This document shows positions 5,966 to 12,174 of a stretch of 12,851 bases of DNA, in pieces. The notes below the pieces were generated by a model. It saw nothing but the letters and a program-made list of their open reading frames with translations. It made no database searches and had not been told where the DNA came from. A program made the translations under genes and the position numbers. Position 1 is the stretch's first letter. The number at the start of each line of letters is the position of its first letter. This stretch comes from Desulfobacterales bacterium (lineage in GTDB: Bacteria; Desulfobacterota; Desulfobacteria; Desulfobacterales; JAFDCJ01): contig CP070771.1 in NCBI GenBank assembly GCA_020345785.1, positions 4,689,067 through 4,701,917 on the forward strand, in the 5' to 3' direction.

Positions 5966-8428
5966 TTATGCCGTCAGTTGGCCGTCGATGGGTACCCTGA
6001 AGAAAACTTGCGTCCCTTTTTCCGGTTGGGAATGTACTTCCAACGTCCCGCCGACCAAACCGGCCCGTTCGCGCATGCCGGCGACCCCTAAGCCCTCGGA
6101 TTCCGCCAGCGCAAGGGCGTTGAATCCCCGGCCGTTGTCGACCACCGACAGCATCAAGGTGCCGTTCTGGGTTTTGAGAAGGACATCCACCTTACTGGCA
6201 AATGCATGCCGGACAACATTGGTGAGAGCCTCCTGGGTGATGCGGTAGGCTGCGGTGGCGATGGTGTCATTTATCGGGGGAACATTTTCGTGTTCAAACA
6301 CACATATTATTTCGGTGCGCCTTTCAAAATCAGTTGTATACCATTCCAGCGCATCCACCAGCCCCAGGTCGTCCAGCACACCCGGGCGCAGGCGAAATGC
6401 CATGCCGCGAACGTCTTCGATATTCTTATCGATCAACTGGCACATGGCCAATGCCCGCTCCGATGCCTGTGGGTCTGTTTTTTGCAATCGCTTCTGGATC
6501 CAAACCGCATCCATCCTCAGGGCGGTGAGCACCTGTCCGAGTTCGTCATGCAATTCCCGGGCAATAGCCGATCGTTCTTTTTCCTGGTTGGCCATAATAC
6601 TGCCGGATAGACGGCGCAGCTGATCCTGGGCCTTTTTGACGGCGGTGATATCGTTGAGTATACTGCAAATCCCGCTGATGGCGCCGGATTCATCGTATAT
6701 CGGAAATTTCACCGCCAGATAAGTATGCATACCATCCGGTTGAGGAATATGTTGATCGACCTGATGCGAACGCTTTTCAGAAAGTACTCTTGAGTCGCTT
6801 GCCTGAAACTGTTCCGCGACCTGCCCGGCCATGACGTCATAATCCGTCCGGCCTTTGATATCTTCGCTTTTGATCCCGAACAGCTCCTCAAAGCGGGAGT
6901 TCACAAGAATGTAGCGGCCCTCCTTGTCTTTCATATACACCACCGACGGTGTGTATTTAAGAATGCTGTGAACTTCCCGGGTTCGATTGCGCACCTGGCG
7001 TTCGAGATCTTTTGAGTATTGACTCAACGCCTCCTTGGCGAGCTGCAGTGCCTTTTCGGCACGTTTTCTCTCGGTTACATCAATCGACACTGCCAGGGTC
7101 CGAACGATTTTGTCCTGGCGGTTCCGGTCGGCGATGGCCGACAACAGGACGTCGATGATCTCACCGTTTTTCTTTACGAACTGATAGGGTACGTCTTTGA
7201 CAAAGCCGGTTTTAAAAAAATCAGGCAAAGCGATTTCTTCTGCATAGCGGCGGGATTCGTCGGTAAAAAAACTGGTTAGCGCACGGCCGATAACCTCTTC
7301 CGGCCGGTAGCCCATGACTTCACTCCAATAATTGCTGACGCTGACGATGCAGCCGTTGGTATCGATGGAGTGCAACATGGCCGGCGTGTGATGATAGAGA
7401 TTGCGGTAGCGTTCCTCGCTTTCGCGCAGGGCTGCTTCGATTGAACGTCGGTGACTGATTTCCTGGCTTGCTTTTCTGTAAAGCAAAAATACCGAAATAC
7501 CAATCATCACACACAGCGTCAAAACGAGCGGACCGGTGATTCGGATCAGAGGATCATAGACGGCTTTTGAAATTGCTTTAAAACTGCGCAGGTGGACCGT
7601 TTGCCAACCAGGATAGTTGTCGAGCGGTTTGCGGTGAATCTGAAACCGTTCTCCACTGCGGTCAACAACATCTCGCGGGCCGTCTGCACTGAGACCGATC
7701 CACTTCCAGGGACCGGCTCCGAACTGTCGGGAATCTTCAAGTTTTTGCGTGACATCGGGGGACTCCGGCCAAAACAAGTGGTACAGCCATTCGGGCCGGT
7801 TGGAGATAAAAATAACGCCGTGGGGGTCAATGACAAGTACCGTCTCATCTTCAGATGGACTCAATTCTTTTTCGATCAGCTCAATTGATGCTTTTATTAC
7901 AGCAACTCCGACCGGTTTCGGCGGATATCCGGCGTACACGGGATGGCTGAAATAAGCCCCCCGTCTGCCGGATGCGGTGCCCAGCGCCAGGTAAGTGGCG
8001 GGGATGGCCTGAATTGCCTTTTGAAAGTAGGGGCGGAAGGCAAAGTTTTGACCCACAAAGCTGTCCGGGTCCCCGCGATTGCTGGAGGCGATCGTTTCGC
8101 CGGTTCGATCCATCAAGTAGCAGACATCGGTAACCAGCGTTTCGTTGAAATGATCCAGCATTTCATTGGCAGATTGCCTGGACGGGTCATCTTTGCTGAC
8201 CAACGCTTGGCCGAGCACCGTCAAACCGGCCAGTGTGTTCACCGGTTTAATATTTTCCGAAAGAAATGATGACAGGTTTTTGGTGATCATATCCAGCCGG
8301 CTTTCGGCCTGCCGCTCGGCTTCTTTGAAGGCTGAAGCATTTAATGCCGTATAATACAGAAAGCCGCCGGTCGAGGCCGACAAAAATGCCAGCAAAGATA
8401 AAATAAGAAGAATGGATCGAAGTTTCAT
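5966..8428 (-). CDS. Membrane sensor histidine kinase: DctB-like double-Cache sensor, two PAS domains, NarX-type HisKA_3 output
   Basis: An 820-residue inner-membrane sensor kinase. A transmembrane helix at about 5-27 and a second at about 298-317 bracket a 270-residue periplasmic sensor. That sensor matches the DctB C4-dicarboxylate sensor pattern: ETIASSN (111-117), DSFVGQNFAFRPYFQKA (122-138), ALGTASGRRGAYFSHPV (148-164), and in the membrane-proximal part DPHGVIFISNRPEW (201-214). In the cytoplasm come PAS 1 (about 336-455, closing in DVTERKRAEKALQ), a coiled coil (about 452-485) and PAS 2 (about 485-600). The dimerisation domain of the HisKA_3 class follows, with phospho-acceptor H627 in ARELHDELGQ. 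The ATPase domain has N737 (QEALTNVVRHA), DNGRGF (764-769) and GLGVAGMRERAG (779-790). The output half therefore pairs with NarL-type regulators such as the one encoded next. DctB proteins normally carry a different kinase core and signal to sigma-54-dependent DctD, so this is a hybrid architecture. The ribosome site before the ATG at 8428 is weak. Confidence 0.93.
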   Translation of the reverse strand: MKLRSILLILSLLAFLSASTGGFLYYTALNASAFKEAERQAESRLDMITKNLSSFLSENIKPVNTLAGLTVLGQALVSKDDPSRQSANEMLDHFNETLVTDVCYLMDRTGETIASSNRGDPDSFVGQNFAFRPYFQKAIQAIPATYLALGTASGRRGAYFSHPVYAGYPPKPVGVAVIKASIELIEKELSPSEDETVLVIDPHGVIFISNRPEWLYHLFWPESPDVTQKLEDSRQFGAGPWKWIGLSADGPRDVVDRSGERFQIHRKPLDNYPGWQTVHLRSFKAISKAVYDPLIRITGPLVLTLCVMIGISVFLLYRKASQEISHRRSIEAALRESEERYRNLYHHTPAMLHSIDTNGCIVSVSNYWSEVMGYRPEEVIGRALTSFFTDESRRYAEEIALPDFFKTGFVKDVPYQFVKKNGEIIDVLLSAIADRNRQDKIVRTLAVSIDVTERKRAEKALQLAKEALSQYSKDLERQVRNRTREVHSILKYTPSVVYMKDKEGRYILVNSRFEELFGIKSEDIKGRTDYDVMAGQVAEQFQASDSRVLSEKRSHQVDQHIPQPDGMHTYLAVKFPIYDESGAISGICSILNDITAVKKAQDQLRRLSGSIMANQEKERSAIARELHDELGQVLTALRMDAVWIQKRLQKTDPQASERALAMCQLIDKNIEDVRGMAFRLRPGVLDDLGLVDALEWYTTDFERRTEIICVFEHENVPPINDTIATAAYRITQEALTNVVRHAFASKVDVLLKTQNGTLMLSVVDNGRGFNALALAESEGLGVAGMRERAGLVGGTLEVHSQPEKGTQVFFRVPIDGQLTA

Positions 8429-8495
8429 TTTTCAAGAGTCCATGAATGGATGTTTATTCTAACGTTGAAAACCTGGTCCTCCGAGCCAGCATTGT

Positions 8496-9710
8496 TTACT
8501 TAGACCATAAGTCCGCGTTTTCATCTCCAAAAGCGAAGCATGAAATTGGGCTTCCGTTGTCAATTTTTATACTGCTTTCTTCAATATCATTATCCGGCAC
8601 AACACGAATCTTTTCAAAGCCAAAGCGCCTTTTTATTATTTCAATATTTGAATTATTCAGGCCCCTCATGATGGAAATCCGACGCGGATTGACGAAAATG
8701 GCAACGTTGGCTCCCGCGGAATCGACAGCTTTTATGGCGGTGCAAGCCGCGTCCAAAAATGTTTCCGAATAAACCAAATGGCCGAAGGCCGGATGATAAG
8801 GACCCGCCAACACAGTTGAACCATCCGACAGATCCGTCGAAGCCTGCAGTCCCATGCGGATGATTTGAATATTGTTTTTCCTAAAATACAGGTAAAGCCT
8901 CTTTACCTGGGTTACGGCGTCTTCAAGTGAAAGCGGCCTATAGGTACCCTTAGCATACCAGCTGGCAAGCCGGCTGTTTTTCAAAACCACCGTAGGATAA
9001 ATGCGGACGAAGTCAGGTTTCAGGTCAGCGATTTTTTTGGCGGTTTTCAGTGACGAGGCTTCATCATCTCCCGGCAGACCAACCATCATTTGCAATCCGA
9101 TGTTGTAATTTCTTGCTTTAAGACATGCCACTGCCCGTAGTGTATCCGCCTCGGTGTGCCCCCGTTTTGCCAGCGCCAGTATGTGGTTATTCATCGATTG
9201 AACACCGAGTTCAATCGTAGCGACTGGATAATCTGCAATAATATTCAGTTGCGCAAGATCGATTGTATCCGGGCGCGTGGAAAACCGGATGCTGTCCACC
9301 TTTCCCTGATGGACAAAATCAGCAGCCAGCGCCAGGTAAAATTTGATCACCTCCGTTTTTAATCCTAGAAAATTACCGCCGAAAAATGAAATTTGCACCG
9401 GTTTTCGCCGCGCGGTCTTATAACTTAAAAACTCATGAATTTGGCTACGAATTTGACCTGCCTCGACCGGCTCTCGTTTGGCACCTGTAATCGATACCTG
9501 GTTGCAAAAAATACACTGATGGGGGCAGCCCGCGTGGGGCAGGAAGATTGGGATGATGAATGGACGGTTTCTGGCTGCTGGTTTCTGGCTGCTGGATACT
9601 GGATACTCGATACTGGATGCAGGCTGCTGGTTATTGGTTTCAGGTGTCTGGTGTCTGGTGTCAGGTGTCTGGAAATTGGTTTTTATTCTATTTTTCTTGG
9701 AGGCATTCAT
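8496..9710 (-). CDS. Radical SAM protein, Elp3/HemN-like, rnc-linked, with repeat-encoded N-terminal insert
   Basis: A 404-residue radical SAM protein of unproven function. The [4Fe-4S]/SAM motif C-x3-C-x2-C is at C62, C66 and C69 (GCPHQCIFCNQ), preceded by IPIFLPHA. FFGGN (residues 109-113) fills the SAM-binding GGE-like position, and ELGVQSM and MVGLPGDD follow as in Elp3/HemN relatives. No C-terminal acetyltransferase domain is recognisable, so it is not a full Elp3. Similar proteins sit beside rnc in other bacteria, notably Clostridia. The start codon overlaps the rnc stop as ATGA (9707-9710), which supports this start and suggests translational coupling. Residues 11-48 are odd: a low-complexity stretch with a 7-residue period (QTPDTRH, QTPETNN, QQPASSI, EYPVSSS, QKPAARN) encoded by the heptamer array at 9567-9678. 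It is absent from the family core and is probably a disordered insertion. The stop is 67 bp before the kinase gene on the same strand. Confidence 0.88.
   Translation of the reverse strand: MNASKKNRIKTNFQTPDTRHQTPETNNQQPASSIEYPVSSSQKPAARNRPFIIPIFLPHAGCPHQCIFCNQVSITGAKREPVEAGQIRSQIHEFLSYKTARRKPVQISFFGGNFLGLKTEVIKFYLALAADFVHQGKVDSIRFSTRPDTIDLAQLNIIADYPVATIELGVQSMNNHILALAKRGHTEADTLRAVACLKARNYNIGLQMMVGLPGDDEASSLKTAKKIADLKPDFVRIYPTVVLKNSRLASWYAKGTYRPLSLEDAVTQVKRLYLYFRKNNIQIIRMGLQASTDLSDGSTVLAGPYHPAFGHLVYSETFLDAACTAIKAVDSAGANVAIFVNPRRISIMRGLNNSNIEIIKRRFGFEKIRVVPDNDIEESSIKIDNGSPISCFAFGDENADLWSK
9567..9678. repeat. Array of 16 tandem degenerate heptanucleotides inside a coding region
   Basis: Read on the plus strand, 112 bases divide exactly into 16 units of 7 bases with consensus G-N-N-N-C-T-G, with CAG or TTG variants at the end. 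Examples are GTTTCTG, GCTGCTG, GATACTG, GTGTCTG and GTGTCAG. GTGTCTG occurs three times and GCTGCTG three times. Because 3 x 7 = 21, the frame is kept and the protein shows a 7-residue period. There are no unique spacers between units, so this is not CRISPR. It resembles the short tandemly repeated repetitive (STRR) heptamers described in cyanobacteria. Confidence 0.85.
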
Positions 9711-10441
9711 GTGGAGTCTGATTCGTCAGGCTGGTGTCCATCCGAGAATTCATTATTCAGAATCTCCAGCGCTCTGCGCGCGGCGTCCTGCTCGGCAGCC
9801 TTTTTGCTTTTTCCGCATCCCTGGGTATCGATATCGAGCACTTTCAGCGAAACCCAGAAGGTTTTATCGTGATCCGGACCCTCTTCACGGATGATGCTGT
9901 AATCCGGCATCACGCCATGGTCGACCTGCACTTTTTCCTGCAGCTGGCTCTTATAATCAAGGTTGCTGGCGTTGGTGTCTAAATCCGCTATCAACGGTTG
10001 GAAATTCGTCTTGATTATTTGACAGGCTGCATCGAATCCGCCGTCCAGAAATATTGCCGCCATCAGAGCCTCGAAGGTATCGGCCAGGATGGAATTTTTT
10101 TCCCGGCCAAGGGTTTGTATTTCTCCTTTGCCGAGTTGAATAAATGCTCCCAGATCAAACGAGCGGGCTATTTTGGCAAGTCGGGATTCATTGACCAGAT
10201 TGGCACGGCTTCTTGAGAGGTCACCCTCCTTTAAATCCGGGTAACGCTGCATGAGAATGTGGCCGATAATAAGATTTAATACCGCATCCCCCAGAAATTC
10301 GAGTCGTTCGTTATCACGCAGCTGTGAATCCCCAAGTTCGTTGACCCAGGAACTGTGTCGCAGGGCCTCCTGTATAAGGTTTTTGTCCTTGAACTCGTAT
10401 TGTAATTTCTGTTCAATTCCTATCGGATCTCTTGCTTCCAT
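9707..10441 (-). CDS. rnc: Ribonuclease III
   Basis: A 244-residue double-stranded-RNA endonuclease that processes rRNA precursors and structured mRNAs in the cytoplasm. The N-terminal nuclease domain carries the family signature NERLEFLGDAVL (44-55). The Mg2+-binding acidic residues are all present: E48, D52, D121 and E124 (the last two in ADTFEALMAA). The C-terminal double-stranded-RNA-binding domain begins near DYKSQLQEKVQ and ends with CGKSKKAAEQDAARRALEIL. Length is slightly above the usual 225-230 aa because of a short acidic tail. An AGGT/AGGA-rich stretch precedes the ATG. The TGA stop overlaps the start of the radical SAM gene, so the two are co-transcribed and probably translationally coupled. 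A good sigma-70 promoter lies about 58 bp upstream. Confidence 0.98.
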   Translation of the reverse strand: MEARDPIGIEQKLQYEFKDKNLIQEALRHSSWVNELGDSQLRDNERLEFLGDAVLNLIIGHILMQRYPDLKEGDLSRSRANLVNESRLAKIARSFDLGAFIQLGKGEIQTLGREKNSILADTFEALMAAIFLDGGFDAACQIIKTNFQPLIADLDTNASNLDYKSQLQEKVQVDHGVMPDYSIIREEGPDHDKTFWVSLKVLDIDTQGCGKSKKAAEQDAARRALEILNNEFSDGHQPDESDST

Positions 10442-10498
10442 TGGTCCTACCTGCAGACATCGTTGAATAGATGGCCGGTTGTTGGGAGAATTACGGCC

Positions 10499-10527
10499 AT
10501 TAATTCAGTATTTTTAAATTTTGTCAA
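10499..10527 (-). promoter_or_regulatory. Candidate sigma-70 promoter for rnc
   Basis: On the minus strand there is a perfect TTGACA (10522-10527), a 17-nt AT-rich spacer, and ATTAAT (10499-10504), 4 of 6 matches to TATAAT. The start site would be near 10492, giving a leader of about 50 nt before rnc. A 7-bp inverted repeat (ATGGCCG 10471-10477 / CGGCCAT 10494-10500) overlaps the -10 edge and might act as an operator. The 191-bp gap otherwise shows no gene and no clear terminator for the upstream PHP gene. Confidence 0.5.
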
Positions 10528-10632
10528 CGGGCCTTGGTGATTTCCTGCGGCATTCTGCGGTAAATAAAAGGCCTATGATATTGACGAACTTGGATCCGGC
10601 AGGGGGGGAATGAAACGGGCTGAAGGTTTTCA

Positions 10633-11499
10633 TTATCGGATTAGGTTTTCATACAATTCATAGGGAACGAACAGATTACCTGTGCCCGATCCCATTTCAA
10701 TTTCCGGTTGAATGGCACCATGGAAGTCAGTGCCGCCGGTCATTAATAAATTATGCCGTTGCGCCAATTCAGCAAAAAGACGCGTTTGCTTTGGCGTGTG
10801 CTCTGAATAATAAACTTCCACTCCCTGTATTCCCATCTCCTTTAAACCTGTGATCAGCTGGTCAAACTGATCGTCGCTTTTGCAGTCCAACAAACCCGGA
10901 TGTGCCAGAACCGGAATGCCCCCTGCCCCCAGAATGCCTTCTATCGCCTGGATGCATTCTATGCGATATTTATTCACATAAGCCGGTCTGCCTGTTCCTA
11001 AAAATTTATCAAACGCTTCATCAATGGTTGCAACCACCCCTTTTTTTACCATGGCCTGCGCGATGTGGGGTCTTCCCAGTTGCCCCGCGCCTGCTTCTTT
11101 ACGAACTTCCTCCAGGGTCAGAGGGATCCCCAAATCATTTAAGCGGTCTATAATGGCCGGATTGCGATTTTTTCTGGCCTGTCGCAGCGTTGCAAGGGAT
11201 TGATTCAGTTCCGTATCATCGAGACGGATAGAATACCCCAGCAAATGGAAACTTCCTGAACCTGGATAAAAAGGAGGAGGGGCCGCACTGATTTCGACAC
11301 CGGTTAGAAAACCAAGAGAGGGAGGGATACCGCAGCGTAAAGCTTCTTTTGAACCGCTGACGGTATCATGATCCGTGATAGCAATCGCTTTTATTTTAAG
11401 TCTATCGGCACGGGAGATAACTTCCGCCGGTGTCAAGGTCCCGTCGGAAGCTGTGGTGTGAATATGAAGGTCAATTCTTTCATACTTGTTACAATCCAA
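10633..11499 (-). CDS. PHP-domain metal-dependent phosphoesterase (RNase AM / YciV-like)
   Basis: A 288-residue cytoplasmic phosphoesterase of the PHP superfamily. Metal-binding motifs run through the whole protein in family order: D-L-H-I-H (H12, H14) with D19, ITDHDT (D43, H44), E69 in GVEIS, H85, then GRPHIA, AHPG, and TGGTDFHG near the C-terminus. Length and motif set match the stand-alone PHP proteins related to E. coli YciV (RNase AM / 3',5'-nucleotide bisphosphate phosphatase), which mature rRNA 5' ends and hydrolyse pAp-type nucleotides; the exact substrate here is inferred. The start is a TTG at 11497-11499. There is an in-frame TAG four codons upstream and no ATG before the first metal-binding motif, so TTG is the only sensible choice. 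The gene overlaps the end of dksA by 11 bp, implying co-transcription and coupled translation. Confidence 0.9.
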   Translation of the reverse strand: MDCNKYERIDLHIHTTASDGTLTPAEVISRADRLKIKAIAITDHDTVSGSKEALRCGIPPSLGFLTGVEISAAPPPFYPGSGSFHLLGYSIRLDDTELNQSLATLRQARKNRNPAIIDRLNDLGIPLTLEEVRKEAGAGQLGRPHIAQAMVKKGVVATIDEAFDKFLGTGRPAYVNKYRIECIQAIEGILGAGGIPVLAHPGLLDCKSDDQFDQLITGLKEMGIQGVEVYYSEHTPKQTRLFAELAQRHNLLMTGGTDFHGAIQPEIEMGSGTGNLFVPYELYENLIR

Positions 11500-11851
11500 G
11501 GGCTTTCTCTAAAGCCTCCTCTTTGGATTTACACTCGATGCACTGCGTGGTGACCGGTCGGGCTTTGAGCCTTTTGAGAGTTATATCTTCGCCGCAGGAT
11601 TCGCAAACCCCATATGTATCATTTTCAATCCGATCCAAGGCCTCTTTTATTTTTTTAATCAATTTGGCTTCCCGGTCACGGATTCGCAGCATAAAATTGC
11701 GGTCTGCCTCCAGAGCAGCACGGTCTGTTGGATCCGGAAAATTTTCTTTGGTTTCAGTCATGCCGGAGACCGTATTGTCTGCCTGATTTAAAAGTTCTTC
11801 CAGACGTTCAGTGAGATATTTCTTGAAGTATTCCTTATCTTTCTTTTTCAT
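11489..11851 (-). CDS. dksA: RNA polymerase-binding transcription factor DksA
   Basis: A 120-residue DksA/TraR-family protein that enters the RNA polymerase secondary channel and, with ppGpp, retunes transcription in the stringent response. The coiled-coil hairpin is evident, with the functional tip D-P-T-D-R-A (the DxxDxA motif needed for activity). A complete four-cysteine zinc finger follows: C-x2-C (CESCGED) and C-x2-C (CIECK), 17 residues apart. It is shorter than E. coli DksA (151 aa), as in many Desulfobacterota, lacking part of the N-terminus. GAGG lies about 8 nt before the ATG. A TATAAT box sits about 23 bp upstream, so dksA is probably the first gene of a dksA-PHP unit. Confidence 0.95.
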   Translation of the reverse strand: MKKKDKEYFKKYLTERLEELLNQADNTVSGMTETKENFPDPTDRAALEADRNFMLRIRDREAKLIKKIKEALDRIENDTYGVCESCGEDITLKRLKARPVTTQCIECKSKEEALEKALGL

Positions 11852-11873
11852 GACCGGACCTCATGAAATTTTT

Positions 11874-11879
11874 ATTATA
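11874..11879 (-). promoter_or_regulatory. Candidate -10 box for dksA
   Basis: A perfect TATAAT on the minus strand, 22 bp upstream of the dksA ATG. No good -35 hexamer lies 16-18 nt further upstream, so it would be a weak or activator-dependent promoter. An 11-bp dyad, CCACA-T-TGTGG (11907-11917), lies just upstream of the expected -35 position and could be an activator site. Confidence 0.4.
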
Positions 11880-12112
11880 CACAGCATCATATTTTTACGG
11901 TATTCGCCACATTGTGGTTGGTTTTTAAACTACCATATGAGGTCAAATAAGCGAAAGGCTGTGTATGTGTGCATAATGATTTATGTTATTATGTGTATAG
12001 TTTACTTTTTAAAAGCTATATTGTCTAACATAATCTTAAATCCTTGTAAAGGATAAAATAGAAAATTTTTATTCTGTTCTGCCCCTGAAGTTTTTCCAGC
12101 AAACTGAGCTAC

Positions 12113-12140
12113 GGAGCACCTCCTAGCAACGCTCCTTTTT
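12113..12140 (+). terminator. Weak terminator-like hairpin reading rightward
   Basis: GGAGC (12113-12117) and GCTCC (12131-12135) form a 5-bp GC-rich stem around a 13-nt loop, followed by TTTTT (12136-12140) on the plus strand. No plus-strand gene precedes it, so it would end either an unannotated short RNA or antisense transcription into fabD. The stem is short and the call is weak. Confidence 0.25.
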
Positions 12141-12174
12141 CATTGTTGTTAAGAATACGTGCAAAATTTAAGTA

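Larger units (their letters stand above)
11852..12174. other. AT-rich intergenic region between fabD and dksA
   Basis: 323 bp without a convincing gene, markedly AT-rich at about 11860-12075. It contains the dksA -10 box, the dyad at 11907-11917, a 6-bp inverted repeat (ATCCTT/AAGGAT, 12040-12054) and, near fabD, a GC-rich hairpin region (12113-12135). A 17-nt stretch at 12096-12112, read on the minus strand, resembles a tRNA D-arm (GTAGCTCAGTTTG) but no complete tRNA can be folded from it. I see no clear intrinsic terminator for fabD on the minus strand. Confidence 0.5.

Noticed and set aside
8455..8490. Terminator between the radical SAM and kinase genes
   Set aside because: A CTGG/CCAG stem with a TTTT nearby is too short and interrupted to support the call, so read-through into the kinase gene cannot be excluded.
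9567..9678. CRISPR-like repeat array
   Set aside because: Units are 7 bp, directly abutting and degenerate, with no spacers and no cas genes nearby.
9553..9894. Plus-strand open frames across the heptamer array (LLDTGYSILDAGCWLL-like peptides)
   Set aside because: They are antisense to the radical SAM and rnc genes, are open only because the repeat lacks stops, have no ribosome site and match no family.
12002..12031. Nine-codon minus-strand frame (MLDNIAFKK) with AAGGA 9 nt upstream in the AT-rich gap
   Set aside because: Too short to distinguish from chance in AT-rich DNA; no regulatory hairpin pair or rare-codon run typical of a leader peptide was seen.
12040..12112. Complete tRNA gene on the minus strand
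   Set aside because: Only a D-arm-like segment is present; the 3' half of the D stem, anticodon arm, T arm and acceptor 3' strand cannot be found at the right spacing.
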